64,000 nucleotides of DNA from Gnetum montanum (Eukaryota > Streptophyta > Gnetopsida > Gnetales > Gnetaceae), in the NCBI GenBank assembly GCA_015680685.1, contig MNCI01006063.1:245453-309452 (forward strand), read 5' to 3'. The notes under the pieces were generated by a model that was given only the letters and a program-made list of their open reading frames with translations, was not told where the DNA came from and did not search any database. Shown here piece by piece: positions 12,045-23,760 of this stretch (the stretch's first letter is position 1; each line of letters opens with the position of its first letter). Position numbers and translations under genes: made by a program.

Positions 12045-12061
12045 TTCTTGTGATTTTTCAG
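12045..12061 (+). promoter_or_regulatory. Splice-acceptor-like sequence before RT (element B)
   Basis: TTTCTTGTGATTTTTCAG lies directly before the first codons homologous to the RT N terminus of C. Element D (TTGATTTTATAG, to 50354) and C (minus, TTTATTGGCAG, to 26407) have acceptor-like sequences at the same place. Ogre-type elements are known to have an intron between pro and rt; that this is the acceptor is an inference. Confidence 0.55.
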
Positions 12062-13350
12062 GGCCATTCGCAAATGCACGTAGCTTTATCTGCATCCTTA
12101 GCCTTAACAGGCCCACATGGGGAGATCATTAGACAGTTCAATTACACGCTAGTAGGAACAAACCTTTCCCTTTATGATGCAACCATAGCAACATCAGAAA
12201 CATCCACAAACTGGCTAGAACATCTAGCCCGAACTCTCGACCTAGAGGTTGGTGATGTAACCAAGGACCCTCTTAGCGAGGTTCCTATGGTTATGCACAA
12301 GGGTGAAAATAAAACTCTTAGGGTTAGTTCCCTCCTAGATCAACAGATGTAAAGTGACATAACACAAGTGCTCCAAAACAACGCTGCTATATTTGCGTGG
12401 TCATACAAAGACATGCCAGGATTAGACCTGAGATTAATACAGCACAACATAATTTTAGACCCACGCATCAAAGCAATTAGACAAAAGACATGAAAGATTA
12501 AGCTAGAGATCGCACTAGTAGTGTGTAATGAAATCACCAAGCTGTATTAGGCTGGTTTCATTCGTGCAGTCGATTACTCAGACTGGGTGTCCAACATCGT
12601 AGTTGTCTCTAAAAAAATGAGAGGCATACGCATCTGCATAGACTTCTGAGATTTGAACAAAGCCATGATTAAGGACAATTTCCCATTACCGAGTATCGAC
12701 CAACTGATCGACACAACAGCTGGTCACATGCTTCTATCCTTTATGGATGGTTTCTTAGGTTATAATCAAATTTGTATTAATCCGGAGCACCAATTGACCA
12801 CAACATTCATGATGCCCTGTGGGACCTTCTATTATACTATGATGCCTTTCAAGCTAAAAAATGCCAGAGCAATGTATCAACGAGTCATGAAATACATCTT
12901 TAGTGACTACCTCTTAGGGAGATTGAACGACTACGTGGATGACATAGCTGTCAAGTCTATAAAGTCAGAAGATCATTCAGAAGACCTGGAGTTAGTCCTT
13001 AAACGATGTCTCAAACATGACTTACGGCTCAACCCAAAGAAATGCATATTCAGAGTTGAAATCAAATCCATGTTGGGGTTTGTGATATCAAAGACTGGTA
13101 TCCGAGTTGACCCCAACAAGGTCAAAGCCATCGTTGATTTAACGCCACCTACAAACCTTAAGGAACTACATGGGTTGCAAGGCAGACTAAAATTTATCAG
13201 GTGGTTCATTTCGAATTTAATAGATAAATTACATCCCATGCAACATCTCCTTAAGAAGGGTGTTAATTTTGAATGGACCGATGACTACCAGTGTGCATTT
13301 GAAAACTTGAAAAAGGAGCTGCAACACTTACCAATGGTTTTCCTGCCATA
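12062..13350 (+). pseudogene. rt: Element B reverse transcriptase
   Basis: Ty3/gypsy RT that would copy the element RNA. The core is at 12560-13240: DYSDWVSNIVVV, the NLNKAMIKDNFPLPSID block, SFMDGFLGYNQI, GTFYYTMMPF, and the catalytic YVDD at 12932-12943. The frame runs without a shift through to 15541, but stops interrupt it (in QQM-stop-SDI, RQKT-stop-KIK, KLY-stop-AGF and DF-stop-DLN). The block FDFRDLN of functional enzymes reads DF-stop-DLN, which fits CGA to TGA decay. Confidence 0.9.
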
Positions 13351-14482
13351 AAGGGATCAGCCTTTTTACATCTATCTAGCAAACTTGGACGTGTCTATAG
13401 CTACGTTACTTTGCCAAAAAAGGAACAATGGGTCAGAAGCCCCTATCTATTATCTCAATCATGCTCTATTTGCATATGAAACAAGGTACAATGAAGTGGA
13501 GCATAACTGTTTGGCATTGGTTTTCACACTCAAAAAATGTAGGCATTATCTTTTCCACAGTTAGGTTAATATCATTTGCAAAAATAATGTTCTACGAGCT
13601 ATTTCAAATAATTTGTATGAGAGTAGTAGGATAGCTCACTGGTAAGCTATTACAGCCAAATTTGATTTACATTATGTTGGCCAGTCATCCACCAAAGGTC
13701 AGGCTATAGCTGACCTGCTAGCGACATCACCTATTAATGATCAAACTACGATAGAGCCAGAATTTCTGGATGAGCATGTGCATAGTTTAAGCCCGGTATC
13801 AATAGGCCTTGAAGCGACATTATACTTCAACGGAGCTTCAACTACTAGAGGCAGCAATGCTACCACTATCATTACGCTTTCCCTTGAGGATGTGCATCCA
13901 TTGGATTACCACCTGGCCTTCCCTTGTACGAACAATATGGCAGAGTATGAGGGGCTCCTCAGAGGATTGTTGACGGCCAGAGAACTCAATGTTCAACACC
14001 TAGAAATCCAAGGTGATTTGATGCTTATCGTCAATCAAATCATAGGAGTCTATGCCTACAAAGTGGTGCATCTACAGCCCTTTTCCGATATGGCTAAAGA
14101 TCTCCTGAAACAATTTATGACAATCGATGCCCAACATGTGCCGCGTAACGAAAACGCTGTGGCCAATGCACTAGCCACACTGGCACTAAACATGCCACCA
14201 CACTTGTTTGCCACTTGGCCCACTTTAATGATGGAATGTATAGATCCTATCATTCAAGTGACGCAAATCTCTTCATTAAACATTGGGGGAACGCCAGAAT
14301 GGTACGACAACATTAAGAGTTACCTTCTGCATGGAAAACCACCACATGAGCTAATGCATGCACAAAAAGACGCAGTGTGCAAACGTGCTAGGAAATACAT
14401 CATCATTGGAGAAAATACTCTCTGTAGACACTCTTTCGATGGGGTATTGCTAACCTACGTTAATAATGACCAAGCACAGTGA
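13351..14482 (+). pseudogene. rh: Element B dual RNase H region
   Basis: Two RNase H-like segments follow RT. The first (13351-13720; FYIYLANLDVSIATLL, YNEVEHNCLALVFTLKKCRH) is the ordinary gypsy RNase H in tether-like form. The second (13800-14190; LYFNGASTTRGSNA, NNMAEYEGLLRGLLTA, LEIQGDLMLIVNQI) is of the archaeal-like type with D-E-D residues in FNGAS, MAEYE and QGDL. Dual RNase H is a hallmark of the Tat lineage, and it is the main reason for assigning these elements there. The first segment has stops; 13778-14482 is open. Confidence 0.85.
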
Positions 14483-15541
14483 ATAGTTAGCAAAGTCCAT
14501 GAAGGGTTGTGTGGAGGACACGTAGCCCTGCGAGCCATGGCCGCTAAAATCAGATACCTAGGGTACTATTGGCCGTACATGGAAAAATATTGCCTTACCA
14601 AAGTTAAGATGTGTGATATGTGCTAGCGTTACGCAAACCTAATACACGTGTTACCAACTAAGTTACACACTACACAGATTACTTGGCCATTCCAACGATG
14701 GGGACTAGACATCATAGGTCCCATCGCACCTAAATCTTCCGTAGGACATAGTTTCATTATCATCGCCACTGAGTATTTCACAAAGTCGGTTGAGGCTATC
14801 CCCCTATAGAAGATTACATCTCAACAGGTTTGCCATTTCATCTTAGACAATATTGTAACCAGATTTGGGCTCCCTATGACTATTGTGACTGAAAACAGGC
14901 CACAATTTAGTAGTACCAAAACTAAATCTTTCTACGACAATCTTGGTATCAATCGATCTTTTACTTCACCCTATTACTCGCAAGAAAATGGTCAAGTAGA
15001 AGAAACAAACAAGATAATTATCAATCTACTTAAGAAGATGCTCAACAAAAACAAAAAATGATGACACGAGAAAATCCTCTACGTGTTATGGATGTATCGT
15101 ACGACTTGTAGGATAGCTACAGATAGGACACCCTATAGCCTAGTCTATGGATCGGAAGCAGTGTTGCCCTTGGAACTACAAATCCCCTCATTGAGGATGG
15201 TCCTCTCCATGGTTATAAATGAGACTTAGCACAACGAGTCTAGAATCATGGATTTAGACCCAGTGGAGGAAAAATGCATCTAGACGCTTGACACCATCTA
15301 AAGATATCAGGACAAATAGAGACAAAAGCATTGGCACAATCTGCATCAACGACCGATCAAGAAAGGACACTTAGTTCTCAAGGCCATTCATGAACTAGTA
15401 GGAAAATTCTTTGCAAACTGGGAAGGCCCTTTCTTGGTCATTGATGCATACAGCAACGGAGCATTCAAGTTAGCGGATATTGATGGCAATGAGTTATCAA
15501 ATCCAATGAATCATCTATATTTGAAGTGGTACTACATCTAA
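14483..15541 (+). pseudogene. int: Element B integrase
   Basis: The zinc-binding N terminus is partly kept (VHEGLCGGHV ... CDMC at 14490-14630). The core has the first catalytic Asp in WGLDIIGPI (14699-14725). The second catalytic region, normally TDNGPQF, reads TENRPQF (Asp lost). The third is in ENGQVEETNK (14980-15010). The C-terminal part with LVLKAIHELVGKFFANWEGP matches C, A and D. In-frame stops are present, so it is inactive. The frame ends at TAA 15539-15541. Confidence 0.9.
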
Positions 15542-15545
15542 AGAT

Positions 15546-15990
15546 CAACTCGGCTCAAATGCAAGGTAACAAACGTCCGCTACGACATAAAATTGGCAAA
15601 GTTGCACACATCCGCTATGATGTAAAACTAGCAAAGTTATACACGTCCGCTACGATGTAAAACTGGCATTCCTCGCATGTGTCTGCCAAGATACTAAATT
15701 GGCAAAGTTTCCGACCATCCACCATGACGTGAAACTGGCAAGGTAAGCACACATCTGCTGAGATGCTAAACCAGCACAAACTTGTCCTTGGGTCATGACA
15801 TAAAACTAACACCCACAACACGGTCTGTTGGGACCATAAACTAGCTCTTCCACCATCCGCTACGACGTAAAACTAGCAGGTTTCAGTCTGCCCAGATGTT
15901 AAATTGGGACCATGGCCTACTGAGGCTTAAAACCAGCAACAACAGTGAACCAGGACTTAAAACTAGAATTTTCCAATAGAAAATCCACAA
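15546..15990. repeat. Array of TTAAACT-type hairpin words after B integrase
   Basis: About ten to twelve units of roughly 35-40 bp, each with a core like TCCGCTATGATGTAAAACTAGCA or GTCCGCTACGAC-type arms followed by (T)AAACTxGCA. The spacer between units varies. Equivalent arrays follow the integrase in A (46195-46520), C (25275-24795) and D (53885-54345). Confidence 0.8.
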
Positions 15991-17147
15991 AACAAGTGAG
16001 CGTGATCACTCTTGCACTGCATCCCTACCAGATGGAATGGGTAAGGCATTGGAATAGACGCAACACTGCTACCCCACCAGCATCCTACTAATTCCTCAGA
16101 CATGCCGAAAGGCATACTACTGACTGCTCAAAGATGTTGCTACGATAGCTACTCTGTAGTTGCAGCTCCTGGGATCAACTACGCCACTTGGGGCTCCAAA
16201 GAAACTATGGTTATCCATAGTCTCAGCAGCTTCCATTCATCGCCGTCACCAGACTCCAGCTTAGCAGATTCATCTGACTTGTTCTTTGACTAGTCATTTG
16301 ATCAAGATGAATCTTGCTATCGATGGTGGTTTCATGAACCACGACATCAACATTGGGATCCTTGCTCCTTGCTACGGTCCCTGTTTTGTGGCCTACACTC
16401 TCCTTTTCTCTTTGGACGATGCTTGTTTCAACAGCCTCCCTCCTTAGCGATTAGGAAGATTGCTTTTGCACTCTGCTCTCTATTATGTTTTGCAGGTTAC
16501 TTGTTATGATAGCGTTGATCGAGAATGCATTCATTAGAAGGTGAAGTGCCATGACGTTCTGAAGTGGCTGCCCAGATTAGCCTAGCTACTTAGGAGTGCA
16601 AACCCTACCTCTCCCTCCGTCGGATACCTTACTTCGCTTTCCCCTTTCCTTGTCCTCACGACCGCCTTTACCTTCTTCTTTATTTGTACAAAGTGTGAAC
16701 ATTGAGTCAATTCTTTCGCATCATCATGTCTATGAATAGGGGTAACATAACTCACCTCATGGAATGTAATTTGCATTCAAAAAAAGGGGCAAAGCTTGGC
16801 AAAATGGATATAAAACAACTCCTCCAAGCCACGCGGGCGTAACACAACTCGTCCACGCAAGCCCTTCATATACAGTATGACGACCTAACCTCTTGCAAAT
16901 ACATTCATGGAAGGATGTAATGACTTGTTCGCAAAATTTTCATGTTCACATGCTTGAGTCTTCCCCGAACCTCCCTCCTCTTACTTCTATAAAATCCCTT
17001 CTACGCTTTCTTTCCTCCCCTGCCTTTGCACTTCTAGGTTTGACAGAGAGACATTTGAGCAATATCTGACGGACGCTATTGGTGCCTTTACCTCTCTGGT
17101 ATTTCATATTCTTTGTCAACGTCTTTCGGGCAAGCCCTCTAAATGTC
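15991..17147 (+). other. Element B 3' untranslated region
   Basis: No open frame of weight. It holds a degraded form of a 3' UTR block shared with A, C and D near 16481-16575 (TTTTGCAGGTTACTTG, then GAATGCATTCATTAG), and the conserved pre-polypurine stretch TTCTTTGTCAACGTC ... TGTCAAC near 17108-17152. Confidence 0.6.
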
Positions 17148-17163
17148 AACAAAGAGGGACCAT
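17148..17163 (+). other. Polypurine tract of element B
   Basis: ACAAAGAGGGACCAT directly before the 3' LTR start TGAAACACC. The same tract, ACAAAGAGGGGCCAA, precedes the LTRs of A (47648-47662) and C. Confidence 0.85.
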
Positions 17164-18786
17164 TGAAACACCATAAAAATTTCAAGGCCTTAATGGTTTG
17201 GAAAAATCTAGCGATTCAGGCAAGGAGTTGAGACAAGGAATGGCACAGCAAGTTCCCTTTTTGGTTAAAGGTCTATCCTGCCACACTGTGTAGCATAGCA
17301 CAAATAAATTTTAGAAGATAGAACAAGGTGATGGATGCATGGTGGTGAGCCTTTAACTTTGCAAGTTTTCTATGTTTTGAAAATCCTAACTTTTAGCATA
17401 TTACGCCGCATTACGCAACATGGTGTAAAGTCACATAATGTAGTGTAATGTCAAAAGGCAGTCCACTGCAACATCAAAGGTGGCAAATATTCAAGACTTT
17501 GACAACCCAACAAAAATATTAAGGTTTAGGCAACGATTTGCAGCATGTTGTGCATTTTAGTAAATTTTTCTTTCTTGGTTAACAGGCCTATTACGCTGCA
17601 TTATGCAGCGTGGCGTAATAAACCCTGGAAGGATTGATCAGAAATAGAGGAAGCATGGCGACAACACTTCAATTTTTTGCAGGTTTGCTATTTTATGTTG
17701 AATTACGCTATGAAGCATAATTTAGCAGGATGCAACGTAATCTAGCGGGATGCAGCGTAATCTGTCATGATGCAGCGCAGTCTAGAATGATGCAGTGTAA
17801 TCTAGTATAATGCAGTGTAATAAAAGCAATGATGGAGATAGCACAATTCAAATATCAGTAGTTCACACACTACAATATGCTTTTTAGCATATTGCAGCGT
17901 AATCCAAGAACAGTTTGTCGCCAGAAACTCCAAACAAGAGTGGTTTATGATGCATTACGCTTCAGAGCGTAATACAGCGTGGCACCGCAAGCTTCAACAA
18001 CAAACACATCAAGTCAACGACATTTTGTAGGTTCAGGAAATGCATCATCTAAACCACATTTTTCTCCTGACCTTAATCTTATAAATACTCCAGTCAACAA
18101 AGATCAAAGGGTTGGCAAAAATTTCTCCTAAGATTTGAGAAATTTTCTTTGTGAGCAATTTTTCCTTCCATTGGCAATCATTGACAACTTTTAGCAAAGA
18201 TTAACAAGAGAACAAAGAGGATCAGTAATCGCAAGAATATCAAAGGCAATTGGCAGGAATCTTCAGTTAGAAATAGCTGGTTGATGGACATTCTGCTTCG
18301 GGTCCAATCTTCTTGTACTTGGATTTGCTAGAACAAGGTAGATCGACCTTTGCTTGCTTCTTCTTTGAAAAGCTTCCTTGTTGTTGACACGTGCTTTGCC
18401 TAAATTGAAGTCTGCCTGTAATCATTGTATTTAATATATTTTGTTCATGAGTTGAATCCCAGATCTTGGGATTGCATGTGTTCTAAATTTGATCTCTTGT
18501 CCCCTATTTACACAAATCTCGCAAATCACTTTAAATCGATTACATCATTTTCAATTATCTTCGAAGTTAACAATATTATATCTTGTCGTAAAGAACCATT
18601 ATTTTGTCATCCAAATATCACAAAATTTTTACTGATCAAGTAAGTTCCTGTCTAATCGACAAGACCTTTTAGGACACCTTAGATTCATTTTTTCTCCAAC
18701 ATGATCCTCGCACGGATCCTTGGTTAGAACTGTGTACACGGACTTTCGTTCAGTATTTCCAGTGACCGACATTTTCTATCTTTATA
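17164..18786 (+). mobile_element. Element B 3' LTR
   Basis: Counterpart of 3423-5045, of equal length. It ends TTTATA where the 5' copy has ATTACA (terminal CA changed to TA). It carries a TATA box at 18080-18086 and the U3 array at about 17395-17985. Confidence 0.95.
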
Positions 18787-18791
18787 GTTAC
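18787..18791. repeat. Target site duplication GTTAC, right of element B
   Basis: Second copy of 3418-3422. The A protease frame continues immediately after it. Confidence 0.95.
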
Positions 18792-19266
18792 CTTGGATTT
18801 CATAGCAGGGGACCGATTCCCCACATTGGCTGAATTTGTAGTTATTGATGAGATGTCGGGGTTCAATCTGATTTTGGGATGGCCTTGGTTAGCTCAACTA
18901 AAAGGCGTATCATCACGAATCCATTAAGAAATTCACCTACCTTATGAGGGCAGTGAAATCATTATACACGGGGATGTTGTAACATCACTTACTTCCTCGC
19001 ATGTAGGAATGAACCAAGGGTCAGAGGTCAAACTCTCTAAACCTAAGCAAGACACCACTAGTAAAACCCTAGACATTGGTCAATATTCAACCTATGACCT
19101 TCCTAAAATAGAAGAAGCATCAGAAGATGCAGACATAAGAGCCATTCCCATAGATGTCTCTTGGTTAGAACTACCCTTTGACGTATCCAGAGAGGGGGAT
19201 GGCGAGTACAAGATCATGCCTACACATCCCACCCTTCACAGAAAATTACAAAAATTAAAGAAATAG
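18792..19266 (+). pseudogene. pro: Element A protease, second part
   Basis: Continues the frame broken at 3422. The joined reading matches the C protease KGMITLDFIAGDQFPT across the junction. The FNLILGWPWLAQLK segment (18860-18901) is the ILGRPWL motif with Arg changed to Trp. The tail from 19009 is open to TAG 19264-19266 and matches the C tail (DVSWLELPFDVSREGDGEYK against NVPWTELPFNVISEGDVEYK). One stop, RIH-stop-EIH, lies near 18925. Confidence 0.9.
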
Positions 19267-19783
19267 ATCAAAAAATAATATGAACCATCACACACCCGGA
19301 ATGACATTAAACTACCAAATGTCCACAATGACATTAAAATAGCCATGGTAAAAAATGATCAATTCTTCTAAATTCACCGAAATAGCTACGATCTCCTCCC
19401 TTTCTTGGACAAAGATGCAATAGTCCATCATGAATTTAAACTGATGAGTGTGGCCCAAAATGGCCTTAAACTAGAGCATAGTACATTGTCAGCTTACTGA
19501 AACTTTGCTACGTCATTATCGTTTACATTTTCCAAGTTAAAATTTCCATTTATTTGATGTTTACTAGACATGATTCCAGTTTACATTTACATTTACAAAT
19601 AAACTTGGAAACAAAAAATAAAATATATAAATATATGTAATACGAAGTGTTAACATGGCAATAGGATGATGACATATTACACCATGATCATGTTACATCT
19701 GTCCTCATACATTCCAAAAACAACAAAACTAGCCAAAAAATCAAAAAAAAATTTGAAAAGACTGATAAGACTAACAAGCCAAA
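19267..19783. repeat. Element A spacer with TTAAACTA units
   Basis: Units near 19302, 19327, 19420 and 19452 (for example GGCCCAAAATGGCC-TTAAACTA). The array lies between the stop of the A protease and the stop of the A antisense gene, the same position as in B and C. The rest is AT-rich without frames. Confidence 0.7.
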
Positions 19784-22418
19784 TTATGCATTAGTATTAG
19801 GAAGGGGCTGGTCCCCAAACTCCTCTACATCATCAGCTCCCATCCCACTAGGGCCAGCCTCACCATCATGTCCCTATAAAAATAAAAACAAAAACAAAAA
19901 AATAAAATATAAGTAAACACAGACAAACAGATTAAAAGAGAAAAATACTAAAAAAAGAGGGGGGGATGATTAAAAACAATAAAAAAATATAGGACTAAAA
20001 CACTCACAGGTGGGAAGGGCCTGAGATTAGCTTCCAGGAACCATAGAATCTCTTCTTTAGGCACGCATACCCAATATTTCTCAAGTTCGAGGTTGATATT
20101 AGCTAAGGTTTTACCCTTGTCCACTGAAGACTAGGAAGGGTGCTCAAGAGAAAACATACTTGTTGAAGCCTCCCCAGAGGTAGTGATAATGGATCTCTCA
20201 AGAGACCCCTCCACTTCTGGACACTCAACAAACTTGTCATAAGAAGAGAGCAAGCCTAACCCCTCCACAAACATCTCCAACCGACGACGTTTAATTGATT
20301 CCTCCTTCAACCATTTTTTGTATTAGTGCTTATGATCTTTCTAATCCTAGCCCCATTTACATACTTTGGATGCAAAGGACTTCCAATCATGGCACTTCCT
20401 ATTCAATAAATCCATCTGGGCCCTCTGTTCAACTAGTTTCCAAATCGCCTACACCTTGCTATTCAAGCCTGTCCAATAATGTGCATAGGTGATCTCGAAT
20501 GTATGCCAGGTACTATCACCGGCCAATCTAGTAGAGGCAAAATCATAATGGGCTTGCAAGTCATTCCTGTCCTTTGTCACCTTCACCAAATTTTCTTTCA
20601 ATGATTGAACTTCAAGCCATAAGTGTTCAATTGAGCACCTGCAGGTCCAGAGAGACTTGGCATTCAGAATAACACAACTTGAAACCACATCATAAATCCC
20701 TCTTGGGATCTGCTCAATAACTTTGGGTAATTCTGGGAGACCATCAATATGGGTAGCCTCAGAGATCTCCTATAAGTATAAACATCACACATATGAGCTA
20801 ATAAGAGATCTCCAATAGAGGCAAAAGCACAATGAACTCAAGCACTTGGTATAAAGTACACACCTAATTAGGGATGAGCCTGTTGCAGACGAGCAACAAC
20901 ATCGTTGACGATGCCCGTAACAAAGTCTACTTTATTGGGCATCTCAGGCCATGTTCTCAATTGACTAGTGGATGTTGAATCTACATGGGAAGGTGCTTTA
21001 ACTAGGGCCTGTAACTCCGACACATCTGCCTGAGATGCATGTGCTTCAGGAGCTTTAGCATCCATGTTTGATGCTAAGAAGAGTCATGATAATCAAAACA
21101 ACGTACAAAGCCAAGAAGTATGAAATGCGGATCAAACTAACAAAATGTACCAAGGAGCCCTTTACTGGTCAGCTCAAGCAGATCACCAAGGTGTAAATAC
21201 TGATCAAAGAAGTTGTCAAAAACACCTTTCTCCTCGCTTGAATGCTTAAGGGCATCTAAAGCCTTAGCAAGTGTCACTTCCATGGTATTCGTTTCATCCT
21301 CTTCCCATAAGATGGGAATAGCCTCAACTGCTTCTTCTCTTGTTTCCTTCTCTTCATCAGACCTAGTGATAACTATTTCAGGCTCACCCATTGGAGCCAA
21401 TTCTTCCCTTTTCCTCTCGGGGGTACCCTCTATTAGCACCAATAAATCTAGGGTTAGCATGACATAATAGGTATGCGTGTTTAAGTAAGCAAATAAATTC
21501 AAAAAGTGATAAAAACATTTAAAGCAAAAAAAAGAACTTCCCACTCTTGGTAAGATGAATTGAATCTTCTTTACCCTCAACGGTCTCGCCTCTATAACAA
21601 GTCCTCTCGAATGCTCAGCCCTTTTCACCTTAGCCTTGGCCTTCCCGACGGTCTCCTGAATTAGGCGCTTAGCTCTCCTAACAGTTGTGTGTGATTTAGG
21701 TGTTTCCAAACCCCAAGTTATTACACGAATGGTGGGAACGACTGGCTGCACCCCTTGTTGTGATAGAGACTAATTCTTCGACGTCTTCAGGTGGATCTTG
21801 GGATCTAGTGGTGTTAAATAGATGAAAGATCTAGGGGCAAGACAACTGTGAATGATCCCTTAACACATAATTGTTATCTCCATAGACCACTAAGAACTCA
21901 GCAAACCTACATAGATAGCCCAAAAAAAAGGCAAAGGTAAAGTGGGATTTAGCATCAACATTGAAACGTAGCCTAATGATCTCTCCATGGAGACCTAATA
22001 CAAGGAACTGCGCCCAATTGTAGTGCATACTAATCTCCAAGATTGAGTGCATAACACATGCAGACTCGACCCCAAGACTTCTTGCTTGAGAAAGAGACTT
22101 AGGGAACGCTCATGCTCTAAATAGCGGGTACAGAAAATTTACCTCCATCAAGCGAGTATCGGCTTGCATGGAAAAACCATTAGGACCTTGTGGTACACCT
22201 AGCCAGTCTTCAAGTTCCTTGATCACACAGCCTTCTCTAGTTGCTCTATCCACCGCCACCTTAGCACCATCTGTTGGTATGCCGAAAAGATCGAAATAGA
22301 ATTCAGTAGTTAGGTGGAAAGACACCTTAGCTCCCCAAACTCATGTGGTAAAATAGGAGACATCATCATTAAAAGAGTTAATGATGGATACTATTTCGGT
22401 CACGGGAATGTTAGGATT
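19784..22418 (-). pseudogene. Antisense gene of element A, 3' part (exons 4b to 8)
   Basis: Continues, on the minus strand, the gene that starts at 39327 and is split by element C. Exon 4b is 22418 to about 21545 (FHLTTEFYFDLFGIPTDG..., HFTFAFFLGYLCRFAEFLVV). Exon 5 is 21429-21151, acidic. Exon 6 is about 21076-20864. Exon 7 is 20769-20008, with a coiled-coil-like stretch. Exon 8 is 19873-19784, ending at TAA. Introns show minus-strand ACTTATAG and TTTTTATAG acceptors and GTGAGT and GTACAT donors. The exon 4 donor is degenerate. Every exon has a collinear counterpart in C. Stops occur in exons 4 and 7. Function unknown. Confidence 0.8.
22414..22418. repeat. Target site duplication GGATT, left of element C
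   Basis: Repeated at 36869-36873 on the other side of C. Joining the flanks restores exon 4 of the A antisense gene. Confidence 0.95.
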
Positions 22419-23003
22419 TGTACCGCCTCAAATCGTTGGTCTCCGGCTAGAAGGAAAACAGAGACCGTGGGATCGCAGGACGAGAAAAGAAGACCCTGCC
22501 TTCGCCTGAGGGCAAGCTGGAATGCAACGAAGGCAGAGTACCTTGGGTGGTCCGCATGCAGATCAGACAAGGATTTCTCCGTGCGTATGCAAAGTGCTAT
22601 ATGTTGGGTTATGCATAAATGACGTGGCAAACGTGAACAAAGCGTAAACATCGTAAAATAGATGCAAACAGAGCGCAAGCGTAAACGGGCGTAAACAGAA
22701 TGCGTGGGCCAAATTGACGTAAAATTATAAATAATCTTATGCAGCAAATGTAACAATGATATTAAAGAATACAGTGCACCGGTCTAACGCAGTTGCGGCG
22801 AAGCACAAGGCGGACGAAAAGCCCCGGTGGACGGGAGGGCGGCTGGGCTGGATTACGTTGTGGGCGCGGCGTAGAGACTATGCACGGCGTAAAGGTTTTG
22901 TAGCGTAAGAGGGTTTTGAGCTCTGGTGCGCAGCGTAATTTCTCCTAGGTATGCTCTGGGAGTTTTTTTTTGCCAACCCCCTGTTGAAGTGGAAAATGGA
23001 GGT

Positions 23004-23010
23004 TTTTATA
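23004..23010 (-). promoter_or_regulatory. TATA box in the C 3' LTR
   Basis: Minus-strand TATAAAA in the context CCGGTATAAAAACC, conserved at 36135-36129 in the 5' LTR. Confidence 0.6.
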
Positions 23011-23099
23011 CCGGTTGTTACGCTAGACTCGGGTTGGGAGACACGTGGCGCATTGACTGGGTGCACACAATTTACAAATGTAGAAAATATTACATCTGC

Positions 23100-23610
23100 C
23101 GGGCGTATACGCTAGGCATATACGCCGTATTAGATTGGCATATATGCTGGGCGTATACGTTGGATGTGCTGAGCACTTGTAAACGTGGGTGGAGATGTTG
23201 AGCGTTGGGCGTATACGTTGAGCGTATACGCTAGTGAATGCTGGGCGTATACGCTGGTGAACGGTGGGTGTATACGTTGGGCGTATATGCTGGTGAATGC
23301 TGGGCGTATACGTTGGGCGTATATGCTGGTGAATGCTGGGCGTATACGCTGAAGGATGCCCACTTGCTTCAATCCTTTCTCTTTGGTGTTATCTTCATGC
23401 TGTCATTGGAGATTTTGTCGCCGAGCGTATGCATCTGTAGTACCTGGGCGTGTACGCTGGAATGGCGGGCGTATACGCTGTAGGGTGCCAGGCGTATATG
23501 CTGGAGTGTCGGGCGTATACACTATAGAGTGCCAGGCGTATACGCTAGGCATATACGTTGTAGATGTGAACTTGGGCGTATACGGTGGGCGTATACGTTG
23601 GCATAATATA
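23100..23610. repeat. U3 array of GCGTATACGCTGG words (3' LTR of C)
   Basis: More than a dozen copies of the perfect palindrome GCGTATACGC or near variants (GCGTATATGC, GCATATACGC), many followed by TGGTGAATGCTGG or TGGGC. On the LTR's own strand they lie upstream of the TATA box. The 5' LTR copy of the array spans 36225-36730. Confidence 0.85.
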
Positions 23611-23743
23611 CTTAGTGAAAACCAAGCATTTCAAGCCCCAAGATTGCCATGTATGACATCTCATGTAGCTGAGGTCGTCCGTGGGTCTCAGGGTCCTTCT
23701 TGGTGTTGGAAAAGTACTAAGCTCTGAATTTTGTGATGTTTCA

Positions 23744-23760
23744 TTGGCCCCTCTTTGTTG
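23744..23760 (-). other. Polypurine tract of element C
   Basis: Minus-strand CAACAAAGAGGGGCCAA immediately before the 3' LTR. It forms part of an inverted repeat with AAGCGTTGACAAAG about 30 bp upstream (23780-23800). Confidence 0.85.

Larger units (their letters stand above)
3423..18786 (+). mobile_element. Element B: complete Tat/Ogre-like retrotransposon nested in A
   Basis: A 15.4-kb element bounded by two 1623-bp LTRs and a GTTAC target duplication. Order: 5' LTR, primer site, gag-pro 5301-9059, spacer with an antisense gene 11472-9772, RT, dual RNase H and integrase 12062-15541, 3' UTR, polypurine tract, 3' LTR. All sense frames carry many stops. The two LTRs differ at roughly one base in eight over their first 90 bases (counted by eye), more than the C LTRs, so B is probably the older insertion. 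Confidence 0.93.
22419..23743 (-). mobile_element. Element C 3' LTR
   Basis: On the plus strand it starts TGTACCGCC and ends TGTTTCA, so the LTR reads TGAAACA...GGCGGTACA. It is collinear with 35543-36868 (1325 against 1326 bp). In the first 80 bases about six differ. A TATA box on the minus strand lies at 23010-23004. Confidence 0.95.

Noticed and set aside
23130-23483. Open frames of 80-90 codons on both strands in the U3 array of C (also 36221-36731)
   Set aside because: They are the GCGTATACGC repeat read as repeating Ala-Tyr-Thr-type peptides. Being open in several frames at once is a product of the repeat.
23100-23610. Regular repeats with spacers that could suggest a CRISPR array (also 34915-35500, 36225-36730, 24990-25280)
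   Set aside because: Units vary in length and sequence, spacers are not unique fragments of constant length, and the arrays lie in LTRs or UTRs of plant retrotransposons. No cas genes.
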